In this document: positions 56,432 through 64,000 of the stretch, in pieces
How the letters are laid out: the number at the start of each line of letters is the position of its first letter
Numbering within the stretch: position 1 is the stretch's first letter
NCBI GenBank assembly: GCA_039640495.1
Contig: CP046864.1
Span: 1,488,001-1,552,000 of the forward strand
DNA: 64,000 nt
Source of the DNA: Rhodobacteraceae bacterium IMCC1335
GTDB lineage: Bacteria > Pseudomonadota > Alphaproteobacteria > Rhodobacterales > Rhodobacteraceae
Direction: 5' to 3'
Notes under the pieces: generated by a model
Seen by the model: only the letters and a program-made list of their open reading frames with translations
Database searches by the model: none
Told to the model about the DNA's origin: nothing
Made by a program: the position numbers and the translations under genes

Positions 56432-57184
56432 CTAGTGATGCAGAATTTGTTGAAGAAAGGCCTTACACCGATCGGTATCTGGAGAGTCAAAAAATTTGGC
56501 TGGAGGCGCAGTTTCAACGATCCGACCTTGATCCATAAAAATCATTGTATCGGCCACCCGCCGGGCAAACCCCATTTCATGGGTGACGCAAATCATTGTC
56601 ATTCCGGTATCGGCCAGTTCAATCATCACCTCAAGCACTTCGCTGATCATTTCTGGGTCCAAAGCCGATGTTGGCTCGTCAAATAATAGAATTTTTGGCT
56701 CCATACATAAAGACCGGGCAATCGCCACCCTTTGTTGTTGCCCGCCCGACAATTGGCCCGGATATTTATGCGCTTGTTCTGGAATTTTAACCCGTTCTAA
56801 ATACCCCATTGCCCGGCTATCCGCCTCTTGACGGGTCACTTTTTTGGCACGAACCGGCCCAAGCGTGATATTTTCCAAAACAGTCAAATGGGGAAAAAGA
56901 TTGAATTGTTGAAAAACCATGCCAACGCGCGATCTGATCTGTTCAAGAGATTTGGTTTTATGGTTTAATATGATGCCATCAACCGTAATTGATCCCGCAT
57001 CATGGACCTCTAATCCGTTGATACATCTTATTAATGTAGACTTTCCAGATCCAGAAGGGCCACAGACAACAACGCGCTCTCCTTGCTTTACGCTTAGCGA
57101 AACATCCTTTAAGGCGGCGAATTTACCAAAATTTTTTGAGATATCTTTAATCTCAATATCATTATCTCGTGGGCTTTTAGGCAT
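56432..57184 (-). CDS. Polar amino acid-type ABC transporter ATP-binding protein
   Basis: A 250-residue ATPase: Walker [14 protein letters not shown]-loop [16 protein letters not shown], signature [13 protein letters not shown], Walker [14 protein letters not shown] and H-loop VTHEMGFA. The combination is that of the GlnQ/HisP class. ATG 57184 follows GGAG; longer frames upstream are shadows. Operon with the permease and divergent from the binding protein gene, sharing a 141-base promoter region. Confidence 0.94.
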   Translation of the reverse strand: MPKSPRDNDIEIKDISKNFGKFAALKDVSLSVKQGERVVVCGPSGSGKSTLIRCINGLEVHDAGSITVDGIILNHKTKSLEQIRSRVGMVFQQFNLFPHLTVLENITLGPVRAKKVTRQEADSRAMGYLERVKIPEQAHKYPGQLSGGQQQRVAIARSLCMEPKILLFDEPTSALDPEMISEVLEVMIELADTGMTMICVTHEMGFARRVADTMIFMDQGRIVETAPPAKFFDSPDTDRCKAFLQQILHH

Positions 57185-57325
57185 GAAATCTCCAAATATT
57201 CGCCCTAACAAACACCTCAAAACCGATAAAGGCAATGATACGATGCCTAAATCTCCAAATCTTGTTGCTTTTTCTACCGCTTTGCGTTCCTTTTGTTGAG
57301 GAAATTACAAATTATGGAGATAATC

Positions 57326-58096
57326 ATGAAGTTAGCTAAGGTAATTGCAGCAGCAATGGTAATGGCGGTGTCATCCGTTCAAGTCCACGCGGGCGCTTTA
57401 CAGGATATTTTAAGCAGCGGCACGTTGAAAGTTGGCACCACGGGGGATTGGAACCCGATGACGATGAAGGATTCGGCGACCAATTCGTATACCGGGTTTG
57501 ATATCGATGTGATGACCCAGCTTGCGGCTGACCTTGGCGTTGAACTAGAGCTGGTTCCGACAGAATGGAAAACGCTGGTCGCTGGCATTACGGCGGGCAA
57601 GTATCATATGACGGGATCTGCCTCGGTCTCGCCGGCGCGCGCAAAAGCAACAGGCTATTCTGACAGCTATTTTTCGTTGGCCACAGTGCCGCTGACGTTG
57701 AAGTCAAATGCTGATAAATATAAAGATTGGGAGGATCTCAACAATGCGGATGTGCGCGTTGCAGCAACGCTGGGTACAACGCAGGAAAAACAGGTCAAAC
57801 AGTATTTCCCCGATGCGAAGCATGTGATCGTAGAAGCTCCCGCGCAGCCGTTCCAACAGGTGCTGAGTGGCCGCGCCGATGCACATATTACGTCAAACGT
57901 AGAGGCGAATAAATTGGTAGCGATTCATTCTGATTTGATGATTGTACCGGTTTCAGCGCCAAAATCACCCACACCAATCGCGATGTTATTGCCACAGGCA
58001 GATCAAGTTTGGATCAACTATGTGAACACTTGGATCAAGCTCAAGCAAGAGCGCGGCTTCTTTAAAGAATTAGATGAAAAATGGAAGCTTAATTAA
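57326..58096 (+). CDS. Periplasmic substrate-binding protein (family 3, cyclohexadienyl dehydratase-like)
   Basis: A 256-residue family 3 solute-binding protein. Signal peptide MKLAKVIAAAMVMAVSSVQVHA, then ILSSGTLKVGTTGDWNPMTMKD, TGFDIDVMTQLAADLGVELELVPTEW and GSASVSPARAKATGYSDSYFSL, the ligand-binding core, and VAATLGTTQEKQVKQYFP. Its closest look-alikes are PheC-type cyclohexadienyl dehydratases and amino acid receptors; with permease and ATPase next to it a transport role is favoured. ATG 57326 follows GGAG. A strong terminator follows. Confidence 0.9.
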   Translation: MKLAKVIAAAMVMAVSSVQVHAGALQDILSSGTLKVGTTGDWNPMTMKDSATNSYTGFDIDVMTQLAADLGVELELVPTEWKTLVAGITAGKYHMTGSASVSPARAKATGYSDSYFSLATVPLTLKSNADKYKDWEDLNNADVRVAATLGTTQEKQVKQYFPDAKHVIVEAPAQPFQQVLSGRADAHITSNVEANKLVAIHSDLMIVPVSAPKSPTPIAMLLPQADQVWINYVNTWIKLKQERGFFKELDEKWKLN

Positions 58097-58103
58097 AACC
58101 CTC

Positions 58104-58127
58104 AAAAGGTGCCTTCGGGCACCTTTT
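58104..58127 (+). terminator. Rho-independent terminator after the binding-protein gene
   Basis: Ten-base stem AAAAGGTGCC (58104-58113) and GGCACCTTTT (58118-58127) closed by a TTCG tetraloop, followed by TACTTTT. It separates transporter and catabolic genes. Confidence 0.9.
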
Positions 58128-58182
58128 TACTTTTAGGCCCACGAGGCTGCACAGTCTCCAAATAGTGGAATGTGTTTTTTAA

Positions 58183-58917
58183 ATGAGACTTACCCATTCA
58201 ACCTGGCAGGAAATTGACGCGTATTTGACAATATCGGATGGTATTCTCATTCCAACCGGCTCGATCGAACAGCATGGTCCCATAGGTTTGATTGGCACTG
58301 ATATGCTTTGCGCGGATGATATTGCCGTCGCGGCTGGCCAAGCGGCAAACTTTCTGGTTGCGCCGCCGCTGGGATACGCGCCGGCTGAGTTCAATATGGG
58401 CTTCGCAGGGACGATTTCAATTTCCCAAGATACCTATCGAAATTTATGTGGCGAGATCTTTCACGCGCTAGAGCGTCATGGTTTTCGGCATATTTATATT
58501 TTAAATGGCCACGGCGCTAATTTGGAGCCTTAAGCCGAGGCTGCAGATGCAGTTTCAAAGGCAAAATTGCGGATCAAAAGCTGGTGGGATTTTGAGGGCG
58601 TTAAGTTGCTACGTCAAGCGTTCTACGGAGATTGGGAGGGTATGCATGCCACCCCATCCGAAATCGCTATTACGCAAGTTGCGCATCGCAGCGTGGATGC
58701 TGCTTTGGCCAGTGAGCCACCTGAAAAACTAACTCAAGACTTTGTTCGAACCCATGCAGGTGACAAACATGGGTCCGCAGATGAACATCGGGCGCAATTT
58801 CCGGACGGTCGCGTCGGATCGCATTCGGCTTTGGCCACGCGGGCGCAGGGTGCGCAGCTTAAAGCCGCGGCCGTGTCTGCTCTTATAAAAGATTACGAAA
58901 AATTCGTGGGGTCTTAA
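58183..58917 (+). pseudogene. Creatininase-family amidohydrolase gene with an internal TAA stop
   Basis: The first part (58183-58533) encodes LIPTGSIEQHGPIGLIGTDM (metal ligands Glu and His), APAEFNMGFAGTISI and the conserved YILNGHGANLEP, then TAA at 58531-58533. In the same frame the second part continues at once with AEAADAVSKAKLRIKSWWDF and GDWEGMHATPSEIA, GDKHGSADEHRAQFPDGRVGSH, the rest of a creatininase. Length without the stop is 244 codons, normal for the family. So one sense codon has become TAA, leaving a gene that is either dead or read through. Creatininases split cyclic amides such as creatinine. Confidence 0.8.
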
Positions 58918-59018
58918 AGTTGATCAAGCCATTGAAGCCGAAAGTTTAATTTTTATGATTGCGTCACGTTGGTCAAATTCTGATAAATTTGAAACATGCG
59001 AGCAAGGGAGAATATATT

Positions 59019-59354
59019 ATGGATTGGCAAAAGTTTCTGGATGAAACCATTCAAAGTACGGGCGTGTATCACAAAGAAGCGTCCGAACTTTTTGCAGCTT
59101 TTGCGGCCATGGGCAAGGCGGCAAAGAAGAGTGATGCTTTAGACGAAAAAACAAAAGAGTTGATTGCTCTTGGTATTGCGATTTCAACCCGTTGCGATCC
59201 TTGTATCGCTTATCATGTGAAAGCGCTTGTGCGGCTGAAAACCTCTCGAAAAGAATTTTGTGAAGCGCTTCAAATGATCGCTTACATGGGAGGAGGGCCT
59301 GCTATCTCTTACAGCGCCAAAGCCCTTGAGGCATATGATCAGTTTTCTCAATAG
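59019..59354 (+). CDS. Carboxymuconolactone-decarboxylase-like protein (AhpD type)
   Basis: A 111-residue helical protein with TRCDPCIAYHVKAL, the CxxC...H motif of AhpD-like peroxidase partners, flanked by DEKTKELIALGIAIS and the C-terminal MIAYMGGGPAISYSAKALEAY. Such proteins reduce peroxides with lipoyl or thiol partners or act on lactones. AAGGGAG precedes ATG 59019. Lies between the creatininase and aminopeptidase-like genes of the catabolic cluster. Confidence 0.88.
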   Translation: MDWQKFLDETIQSTGVYHKEASELFAAFAAMGKAAKKSDALDEKTKELIALGIAISTRCDPCIAYHVKALVRLKTSRKEFCEALQMIAYMGGGPAISYSAKALEAYDQFSQ

Positions 59355-59508
59355 TTGGAGATGCACGCCCAAGTGGTTTTAGGGGGCTGCAATGCATAAT
59401 TCATATCGCAGCCTGATCGTGGTCTTGCCAAAATCTGCGTATTTGTCGTTATATGTCTACCTTAATCTCTGGCGTATGCGAGCGCCATCAGCGGTGAAGT
59501 GAACAGGA

Positions 59509-60618
59509 ATGAGTGAGTTGATCAAAAACGTTGAGCAGGCTGCGAAAAACATTTTGTTCAATTGCGCAAAAGGCCAGGCGGGTGACACGCTGCTGATTGT
59601 GCATGAAGCTTGTGATGAGGGGTATTATGATCCAAAGCTTCATGGGCTCGTCGCCGAAGCGGCCAAGACGCTTGGTTTTGAGGTCACGTTGTTCGAAATC
59701 GCTTTTGCGCCAGATATCAAAGATCCTAGCCCCGAATTAGCGGCAAAACTGGCCGCTGCAGATCACAGTTTGTTTCTGGCAAGATTGGGCGACCAGCTCC
59801 GATTTCAGAAGAATAAGATACCCGCGCGTTCGATCATCAGCTACGCGATTGATAGTGATATGTTTTTATCCAGCTTTGCTCGGGCAGACTATGCGGGGTT
59901 TGCCGAGTTAAAAGGGCTTATAGAGGCAGCGTTTGTGGCCGCAAAGCGCATTCAAGTCACCTGTCCTGCGGGTACCGATTTTTCGGGATCGCTGCAAAAC
60001 GGTGAATTTGAACATTCAGATATTTACTTAAAACGCTTCCCGCTTTCGATTTTCAATCCTGTTCCGATATTTGCATTCAGCGGGTGCATTGCTCAAAATG
60101 GATTTTTGACCGGAACCGGATCGCAATATTATAAGCCTTATGCCTGCGAATTGCGCGATACGCTTTTGATTGATTTTAAAGGCGCGGACATCACCGGTTT
60201 TAGAGGCAGTCAACGCGATATTTCATCAGCCCAAACCCATTATGAAATGGTTGCCAAAAAATATAATATCGATCCTTATTTTGTTCATTCTTGGCATGCA
60301 GGGATCCATCCGGCCTGTCGCTTTGATCATCCGGCATCAGAAAATTTTGAGCGTTGGAGCGGCGCTGCATTCGGCAATCCTCGTTTGCTGCATTTTCATT
60401 CCTGCGGAAAAATTCCGCCTGGCGAAATATCGATAAATGTTGTTGACCCAAGCATCAGACTGGATGATGCCTTGATTTGGGAAAAAGGTGTGTTGCATCC
60501 TGAGCGGTTGCGTGGAGGTGATATGCTTTTGGCACGTTTTCCCGATTTGGCGCGGGCGTTTCAAAACCCTGCCAAAGAAATCGGGCTGGGGCCTGCAGAG
60601 CGGCTGTCATTTTCGTAA
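59509..60618 (+). CDS. Aminopeptidase T/NicX-like fold protein of unknown function
   Basis: A 369-residue protein. The layout agrees with the leucyl aminopeptidase T / 2,5-dihydroxypyridine dioxygenase (NicX) superfamily: an N-terminal region (KGQAGDTLLIVHEACDEGYYD), a middle domain (FKGADITGFRG) and a C-terminal metal region (HSWHAGIHPACRF, LLHFHSCG, IRLDDALIWEKGVLHPERL). By eye the NicX ligands His-x-Asp in its CHLD segment are replaced by a GEIS-like sequence, so the reaction is probably different. It lies upstream of a Rieske oxygenase on the same strand, which fits a ring-cleaving or peptidase step on a nitrogen compound. Weak homology; function open. Confidence 0.55.
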   Translation: MSELIKNVEQAAKNILFNCAKGQAGDTLLIVHEACDEGYYDPKLHGLVAEAAKTLGFEVTLFEIAFAPDIKDPSPELAAKLAAADHSLFLARLGDQLRFQKNKIPARSIISYAIDSDMFLSSFARADYAGFAELKGLIEAAFVAAKRIQVTCPAGTDFSGSLQNGEFEHSDIYLKRFPLSIFNPVPIFAFSGCIAQNGFLTGTGSQYYKPYACELRDTLLIDFKGADITGFRGSQRDISSAQTHYEMVAKKYNIDPYFVHSWHAGIHPACRFDHPASENFERWSGAAFGNPRLLHFHSCGKIPPGEISINVVDPSIRLDDALIWEKGVLHPERLRGGDMLLARFPDLARAFQNPAKEIGLGPAERLSFS

Positions 60619-60973
60619 ACAACCTTACTGTTAAACATGAAACGGATTTAAAGCTCAATCTTTGATGCGCTGGGGTTTGAAACCTTTCAAAAATCTCTTG
60701 CTCATGGTGTCACAGGCCTTTCTGAGGCGTAAATTTGAGTTAAAATTATGCGGCTTTTATGGTTTTCACAAACGGTGCCATAACTCGGTATGGGGCGGCT
60801 TACGAAGCGCGTTTGGCGCTGTTGTGCCGGTCGCCGCAAACCGGGGATGTAACCGGTCTATTTGCAATGGACTAACCGCAGCGCGCATATTACGCTTTGC
60901 CTGATACGAGGCGCCGGCGCTGGCCGAAAAAAGCGTTGTGTGGATTGAGCAGAAAGATCAAAGGGGCTAACAT
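60619..60973. other. Intergenic, promoter region of the Rieske gene
   Basis: No supported gene; the plus-strand frame 60662-60904 has no ribosome site or family likeness. Likely contains the promoter for the Rieske oxygenase gene. Confidence 0.45.
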
Positions 60974-62038
60974 ATGTTTTTGCAGAATTGCTGGTACGTT
61001 GCCGGCTGGAGTAAAGACTATAAACAAGAACTGCGCGCGCAGACTTTGTTGTCAGAAAATGTTGTTTTTTACCGCCGCGCAGATGGCAGCCCTGTGGCCT
61101 TAGAAGATGCCTGTCCGCATCGCAAATTGCCGCTGTCGCATGGCCAGCTAAGCGAAGATAGGGTGATTTGTGGGTATCATGGGCTGACTTTTGATTGCAG
61201 CGGATCCTGCGTTGAAGCGCCCACCCAGCGCGCCAATATTCCACGTCGCGCCGTGGTGAAATCTTACCCGGTTGTTGATCGATATCGCTTGCTTTGGATT
61301 TGGATGGGCGATCCAAACAAAGCTAATCCAGATGATATTTTTGAAATCAAAAATTTTGACAATCCAGATTGGGGCTATACCGAGGGCGGCGTGTTGCCGA
61401 TTGCCTGCAATTATTTATGGGTTGTGGATAATCTACTCGATCCCAGCCACGTGGCTTGGGTGCATGTCACGTCTTTTGGGGGTAGCGGCACCGATGATCA
61501 ACCGCTTGACCTTGAGAAAACAGAAGATGGTATAATTGTCTCGCGATGGATTTATGATCAGCCACCATCGCCCTATTATAAAGATCTTCTGCGTTTTGAG
61601 GGAAATTGTGATCGCAAACAACATTATGAAATGTCTATTCCCGGAATAGCTTTAAATATGTCAATCTACACGCCGCCAGGTACGGGGGGGCCGCAATCGA
61701 AACCGGTCGATAACACTTATGTCAATATTTCTTATAATTTCATGACCCCGGTTGATGAAAAAAACACGCAATATATCTGGTTTCAACACCGCAACACGGA
61801 TCCGCAAAATGCCGAGATTTCCGAGAAAATGAATGCCGGTGCGCGCATGGCCTTTCTGGAGGATAAGGTTATTCTCGAAGAGGTTCAAAAAGGCATGGAT
61901 AATATGGTGACGCCCCATATCGATTTGGGGCTGGATGCGGGGGCCAAGCTTTTCCGGCTTAAGCTGCAGCGAATGATTGACCAAGAACAAAAACACATTG
62001 AAAAAAGGCTTAACGGGCCAAAAGACCGCGCTGTATAG
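60974..62038 (+). CDS. Rieske non-heme iron oxygenase, VanA-like large subunit
   Basis: A 354-residue ring-hydroxylating or demethylating oxygenase. The Rieske cluster ligands are C47 and H49 (DACPHR) and C66 and H69 (CGYHGLTF). The catalytic iron site is in VVDNLLDPSHVAWVH with a distant Asp later. Short N-terminal MFLQNCWYVAGW and C-terminal DRMIDQEQKH-like ends are those of vanillate O-demethylase type enzymes, which take electrons from a separate VanB-like reductase. No reductase gene lies next to it. AAGGGG precedes the ATG by nine bases. Confidence 0.92.
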   Translation: MFLQNCWYVAGWSKDYKQELRAQTLLSENVVFYRRADGSPVALEDACPHRKLPLSHGQLSEDRVICGYHGLTFDCSGSCVEAPTQRANIPRRAVVKSYPVVDRYRLLWIWMGDPNKANPDDIFEIKNFDNPDWGYTEGGVLPIACNYLWVVDNLLDPSHVAWVHVTSFGGSGTDDQPLDLEKTEDGIIVSRWIYDQPPSPYYKDLLRFEGNCDRKQHYEMSIPGIALNMSIYTPPGTGGPQSKPVDNTYVNISYNFMTPVDEKNTQYIWFQHRNTDPQNAEISEKMNAGARMAFLEDKVILEEVQKGMDNMVTPHIDLGLDAGAKLFRLKLQRMIDQEQKHIEKRLNGPKDRAV

Positions 62039-62096
62039 ATTGCCCTATTTTCTGCAAATAAGCGCCTCGTCAGCGCAGCGTTAAAAGGAGAGACAC

Positions 62097-62675
62097 ATGT
62101 CTGCTTGGATAAGGATGATTTCGGATGAAGAGGCGGATGCGTCTTTGAAAAAAGCGCTGGATTTTGCACGTACCCCGCATGGTACGGTGGATAACGTTAT
62201 GCGGGTGCATTCTCTGCGCCCCAGTACGATGAACGGACATGTGACGCTGTATCGGGCCTGCCTGCATGATGATCAAAACACCATTCCCATGTGGTTTCAG
62301 GAGGTAATAAGCTCTTATGTTTCGACTTTAAACAATTGCCCCTATTCTTATGCCAACCATTGGGCGAATGCGCGCCATTTAATGGCGGATGATGCAAAAG
62401 CCACAAAGGTAGAGGCCGCCTTGCGTGCCCATTCGCCGCGCGATGTCTTTGAAGGCGCTGAACTTGCTTTGTTGAATTATGCTGAAAAGTTAACTTTATC
62501 GCCAGGCAATATCACCAAAGAAGATGTTGATTCTCTGAAGTCTGCAGGCGTAGAAGACGGTGAAATTCTTGAGGCAAATCAAATTATTGGCTACTTTAAT
62601 TATGTCAATAGGCTGTTAAATGGGCTGGGCGTGACCACCGCAGGGGATGTTGTCGGGTATTACCAATCAGACTGA
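62097..62675 (+). CDS. Peroxidase-related carboxymuconolactone-decarboxylase-like protein
   Basis: A 192-residue helical protein: IPMWFQEVISSYVSTLNNCPYSYANHWANAR and later LLNYAEKLTLSPGNITKEDV and ANQIIGYFNYVNRLLNGLGV. This is the pattern of the uncharacterised peroxidase-related (AhpD-like) proteins, but the expected CxxC reads CPYS, so one of the two redox cysteines is lost. AAGGAG lies seven bases before ATG. It follows the Rieske gene by 58 bases and likely shares its transcript. Confidence 0.82.
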   Translation: MSAWIRMISDEEADASLKKALDFARTPHGTVDNVMRVHSLRPSTMNGHVTLYRACLHDDQNTIPMWFQEVISSYVSTLNNCPYSYANHWANARHLMADDAKATKVEAALRAHSPRDVFEGAELALLNYAEKLTLSPGNITKEDVDSLKSAGVEDGEILEANQIIGYFNYVNRLLNGLGVTTAGDVVGYYQSD

Positions 62676-63312
62676 ATGGTTGCGAAATGAAGAGAAGCCC
62701 CCTTTTGTAGCTCAGAGGGAACAGGGGTGATATGGCGGTAAAATGTAAAGCTGGCGTTACGGTTGCCGGCGTGATCGAACCCTTAAAAGCCTTTGCAATG
62801 GCGACGGCAGAGTTCAAAACAACAGCTTTACGGGCGAATGGGGCGCAGTGTTTGGGCCGTGCACAGTCATTTATACCTCTTTGTCAACCGCAAAAGCTGC
62901 GCGTATAGTGATGAGAGGCGGGTCTAGCGAAACAATTGGAACGCCTGCATGCAGATCGGCCAAGCTGGTGCACGTGCGAAACCACTGAGATGAAAGGGAA
63001 TTTACCACGTTTTTGCGTTGAGAAATACAGGACTATTTTGACCGTTTGGCTTTTGATAAGCTGCTATTATGCACCTATGCTGAAACATGGGCTGAAAGAC
63101 CTTGCCGATTGTTAGTTCCCAGACATTTATGTTCTAGCATGCTCGCAATAAACGTTTTTCCATCGTTTTGAGGTTTTGTTAATGCAGGGCCTATCTTAAA
63201 GAACAACGGTTTCTCACAACCATGGCGCGGATTTGTGAATTTAAGCCTGAATATTTTTAAAAAAACTCAAAGCTATGCAGCGCTATGTTTAACCTTTTTG
63301 GGCCAAATGTCC
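62676..63312. other. Intergenic, with one short ORF at 62732-62908
   Basis: The ORF at 62732-62908 (58 codons, MAVKCKAGVTVAG, FAMATAEFKT) has a good AGGGG site five bases before its ATG, but in another frame after codon 38 protein-like sequence goes on (VFGPCTVIYTSLSTAKAA), suggesting a broken gene. The remainder is AT-rich and has no gene. Confidence 0.35.
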
Positions 63313-63516
63313 TTAAGGGTCCAGATCTATCAATTGCTTTGGATGCCACGCATCGCAGACCACCTTGGCGGCACCTGGAGATTTTTGGCAGACACGGTAT
63401 TCGCCCGTTACATCGTTGGTTTCTGTCCAACTGCGGGCCCCTTGTTGATGATAGCCGATAAAGCCAACGATACTGAGGCAAATCATAAGAACGACACCTG
63501 TTTTGCTTATGCTCAT
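63313..63516 (-). CDS. Small single-span membrane or secreted protein (67 residues)
   Basis: MSISKTGVVLMICLSIVGFIGY forms one hydrophobic segment; the rest is SWTETNDVTGEYRVCQKSP then AAKVVCDAWHPKQL with two cysteines that could pair. A perfect GGAGG lies seven bases before ATG 63516. Not recognised. Confidence 0.6.
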   Translation of the reverse strand: MSISKTGVVLMICLSIVGFIGYHQQGARSWTETNDVTGEYRVCQKSPGAAKVVCDAWHPKQLIDLDP

Positions 63517-63545
63517 GGATGATCCTCCAGCGTATCTCGCGCACC

Positions 63546-64000
63546 CTAGTTAGGCTTGGCTGAGAGGTCAATTGCCCCGAAAATGCGCTGAAGCCCTTCG
63601 GGTGTGCTGGGGACGCCGCGGTCTTTGCTGGGGGGAATAGGATTTGCGCTCAACAAATCAGAGGGCTTATCGGCAGATTTTCAACATTTTTGCAATCGCG
63701 GTTATTTCTGGCCAAGTGCGTTAATAAGGGTGTTTTTGGCCAATCTGCGGAGATTATTTGCTGCTTTCGGACTGGCGCTTGTGAGAAGCCTAAGATCAAG
63801 ATGGTAGGTTGCATCGGGCTTTGTGTTGACAAGTGAGTTCCCCCAAAAACGTTCAGCTTCTCTACAAAATACCTCGGCATGGGTCTGGGCATATATCCAA
63901 CCATTGGTGTTTGTTGGTTTCGGCTGGGAAAGCGATATTCTGATATCTCTGATAGATAAGCCTACTGCTTGTATCTGTGGCCAAAAGCGCAGCGGCCGCA
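63546..64000 (-). other. Window end; possible C-terminal gene fragment near 63546-63665, otherwise no gene
   Basis: On the minus strand a frame ending at TAG 63546 reads SANPIPPSKDRGVPSTPEGLQ and IFGAIDLSAKPN, which looks like a real protein end, but an in-frame TGA stands about 40 codons upstream. The bases 63666-64000 hold no supported gene on either strand. Confidence 0.25.

Noticed and set aside
63604..63807. 67-codon plus-strand ORF
   Set aside because: Overlaps protein-like sequence on the opposite strand and has no ribosome site.
1..64000. CRISPR array or restriction-modification system
   Set aside because: No regularly spaced repeats and no Cas, methyltransferase-restriction or known defence protein motifs were seen in any frame.

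Overview
The window looks like chromosomal DNA of a marine alphaproteobacterium of the Rhodobacteraceae (Roseobacter-type). Reasons: the mix of genes (gapR, trmFO, bactofilin plus LytM peptidase, an FMN-riboswitch-controlled RibH2-type lumazine synthase, a large pyruvate carboxylase, a DmdA/GcvT-like enzyme), a cuckoo-type small RNA locus with CTCCTCCC loops as in Rhodobacter, and moderate base composition. A streamlined pelagic roseobacter such as the Planktomarina/RCA group would fit, but genus is inference. There are no rRNA genes and no CRISPR array; one tRNA (Gly, GCC) is present.

Layout. 1-2.9 kb: a badly decayed IS5-type transposase, a DmdA-like/GcvT-family gene and an anti-Shine-Dalgarno small RNA cluster. 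2.9-21.9 kb: dense housekeeping genes (Fe-S scaffold, hisI, gluQ, a methyltransferase, trmFO, enoyl-CoA hydratase, thioesterase, bactofilin/M23 peptidase, DUF455, bcp, a YhdP-like giant protein coupled to queA, MFS transporter, DUF924, lpdA), then an EF-hand secreted protein and a proline-racemase-family enzyme with unusual active-site residues. 21.9-29.2 kb: an AT-richer accessory island with phage and recombinase remnants, two unrecognised genes, a cupin, a frameshifted UPF0149 gene, a metallophosphoesterase/EamA pair and htpX. 29.2-34.2 kb: a class III aminotransferase, then a graveyard of gene fragments (GNAT N-terminus, FGGY kinase C-terminus) leading into an intact HAD phosphatase and a second lipoamide dehydrogenase. 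34.3-49.6 kb: ribH with its riboswitch, tRNA-Gly, pyc, an alpha-hydroxy-acid dehydrogenase, a UvrD-type helicase, an SDR, an adenylate cyclase/TPR sensor, a small lipoprotein, a sulfur module (two YeeE-like half transporters plus persulfide-dioxygenase-like MBL protein) and gapR. 49.7-55.7 kb: an orphan iron-type ABC permease, then gene-poor DNA with small or broken ORFs. 55.7-62.7 kb: a probable catabolic cluster (polar amino acid-type ABC importer, creatininase-family gene with an internal stop, carboxymuconolactone-decarboxylase-like proteins, an aminopeptidase-T/NicX-like protein, a Rieske oxygenase).

How parts work together. Bactofilin and the M23 peptidase overlap and probably shape the envelope together. 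YhdP-like and queA are translationally adjacent. The MBL and YeeE-like genes form a likely sulfide/persulfide detoxification unit. The ABC importer at 55.7-58.1 kb probably feeds the downstream hydrolase and oxygenase genes with a nitrogen-containing organic compound, but the substrate cannot be read from sequence. Much of the accessory DNA shows reductive decay: at least eight loci are truncated, frameshifted or stopped.
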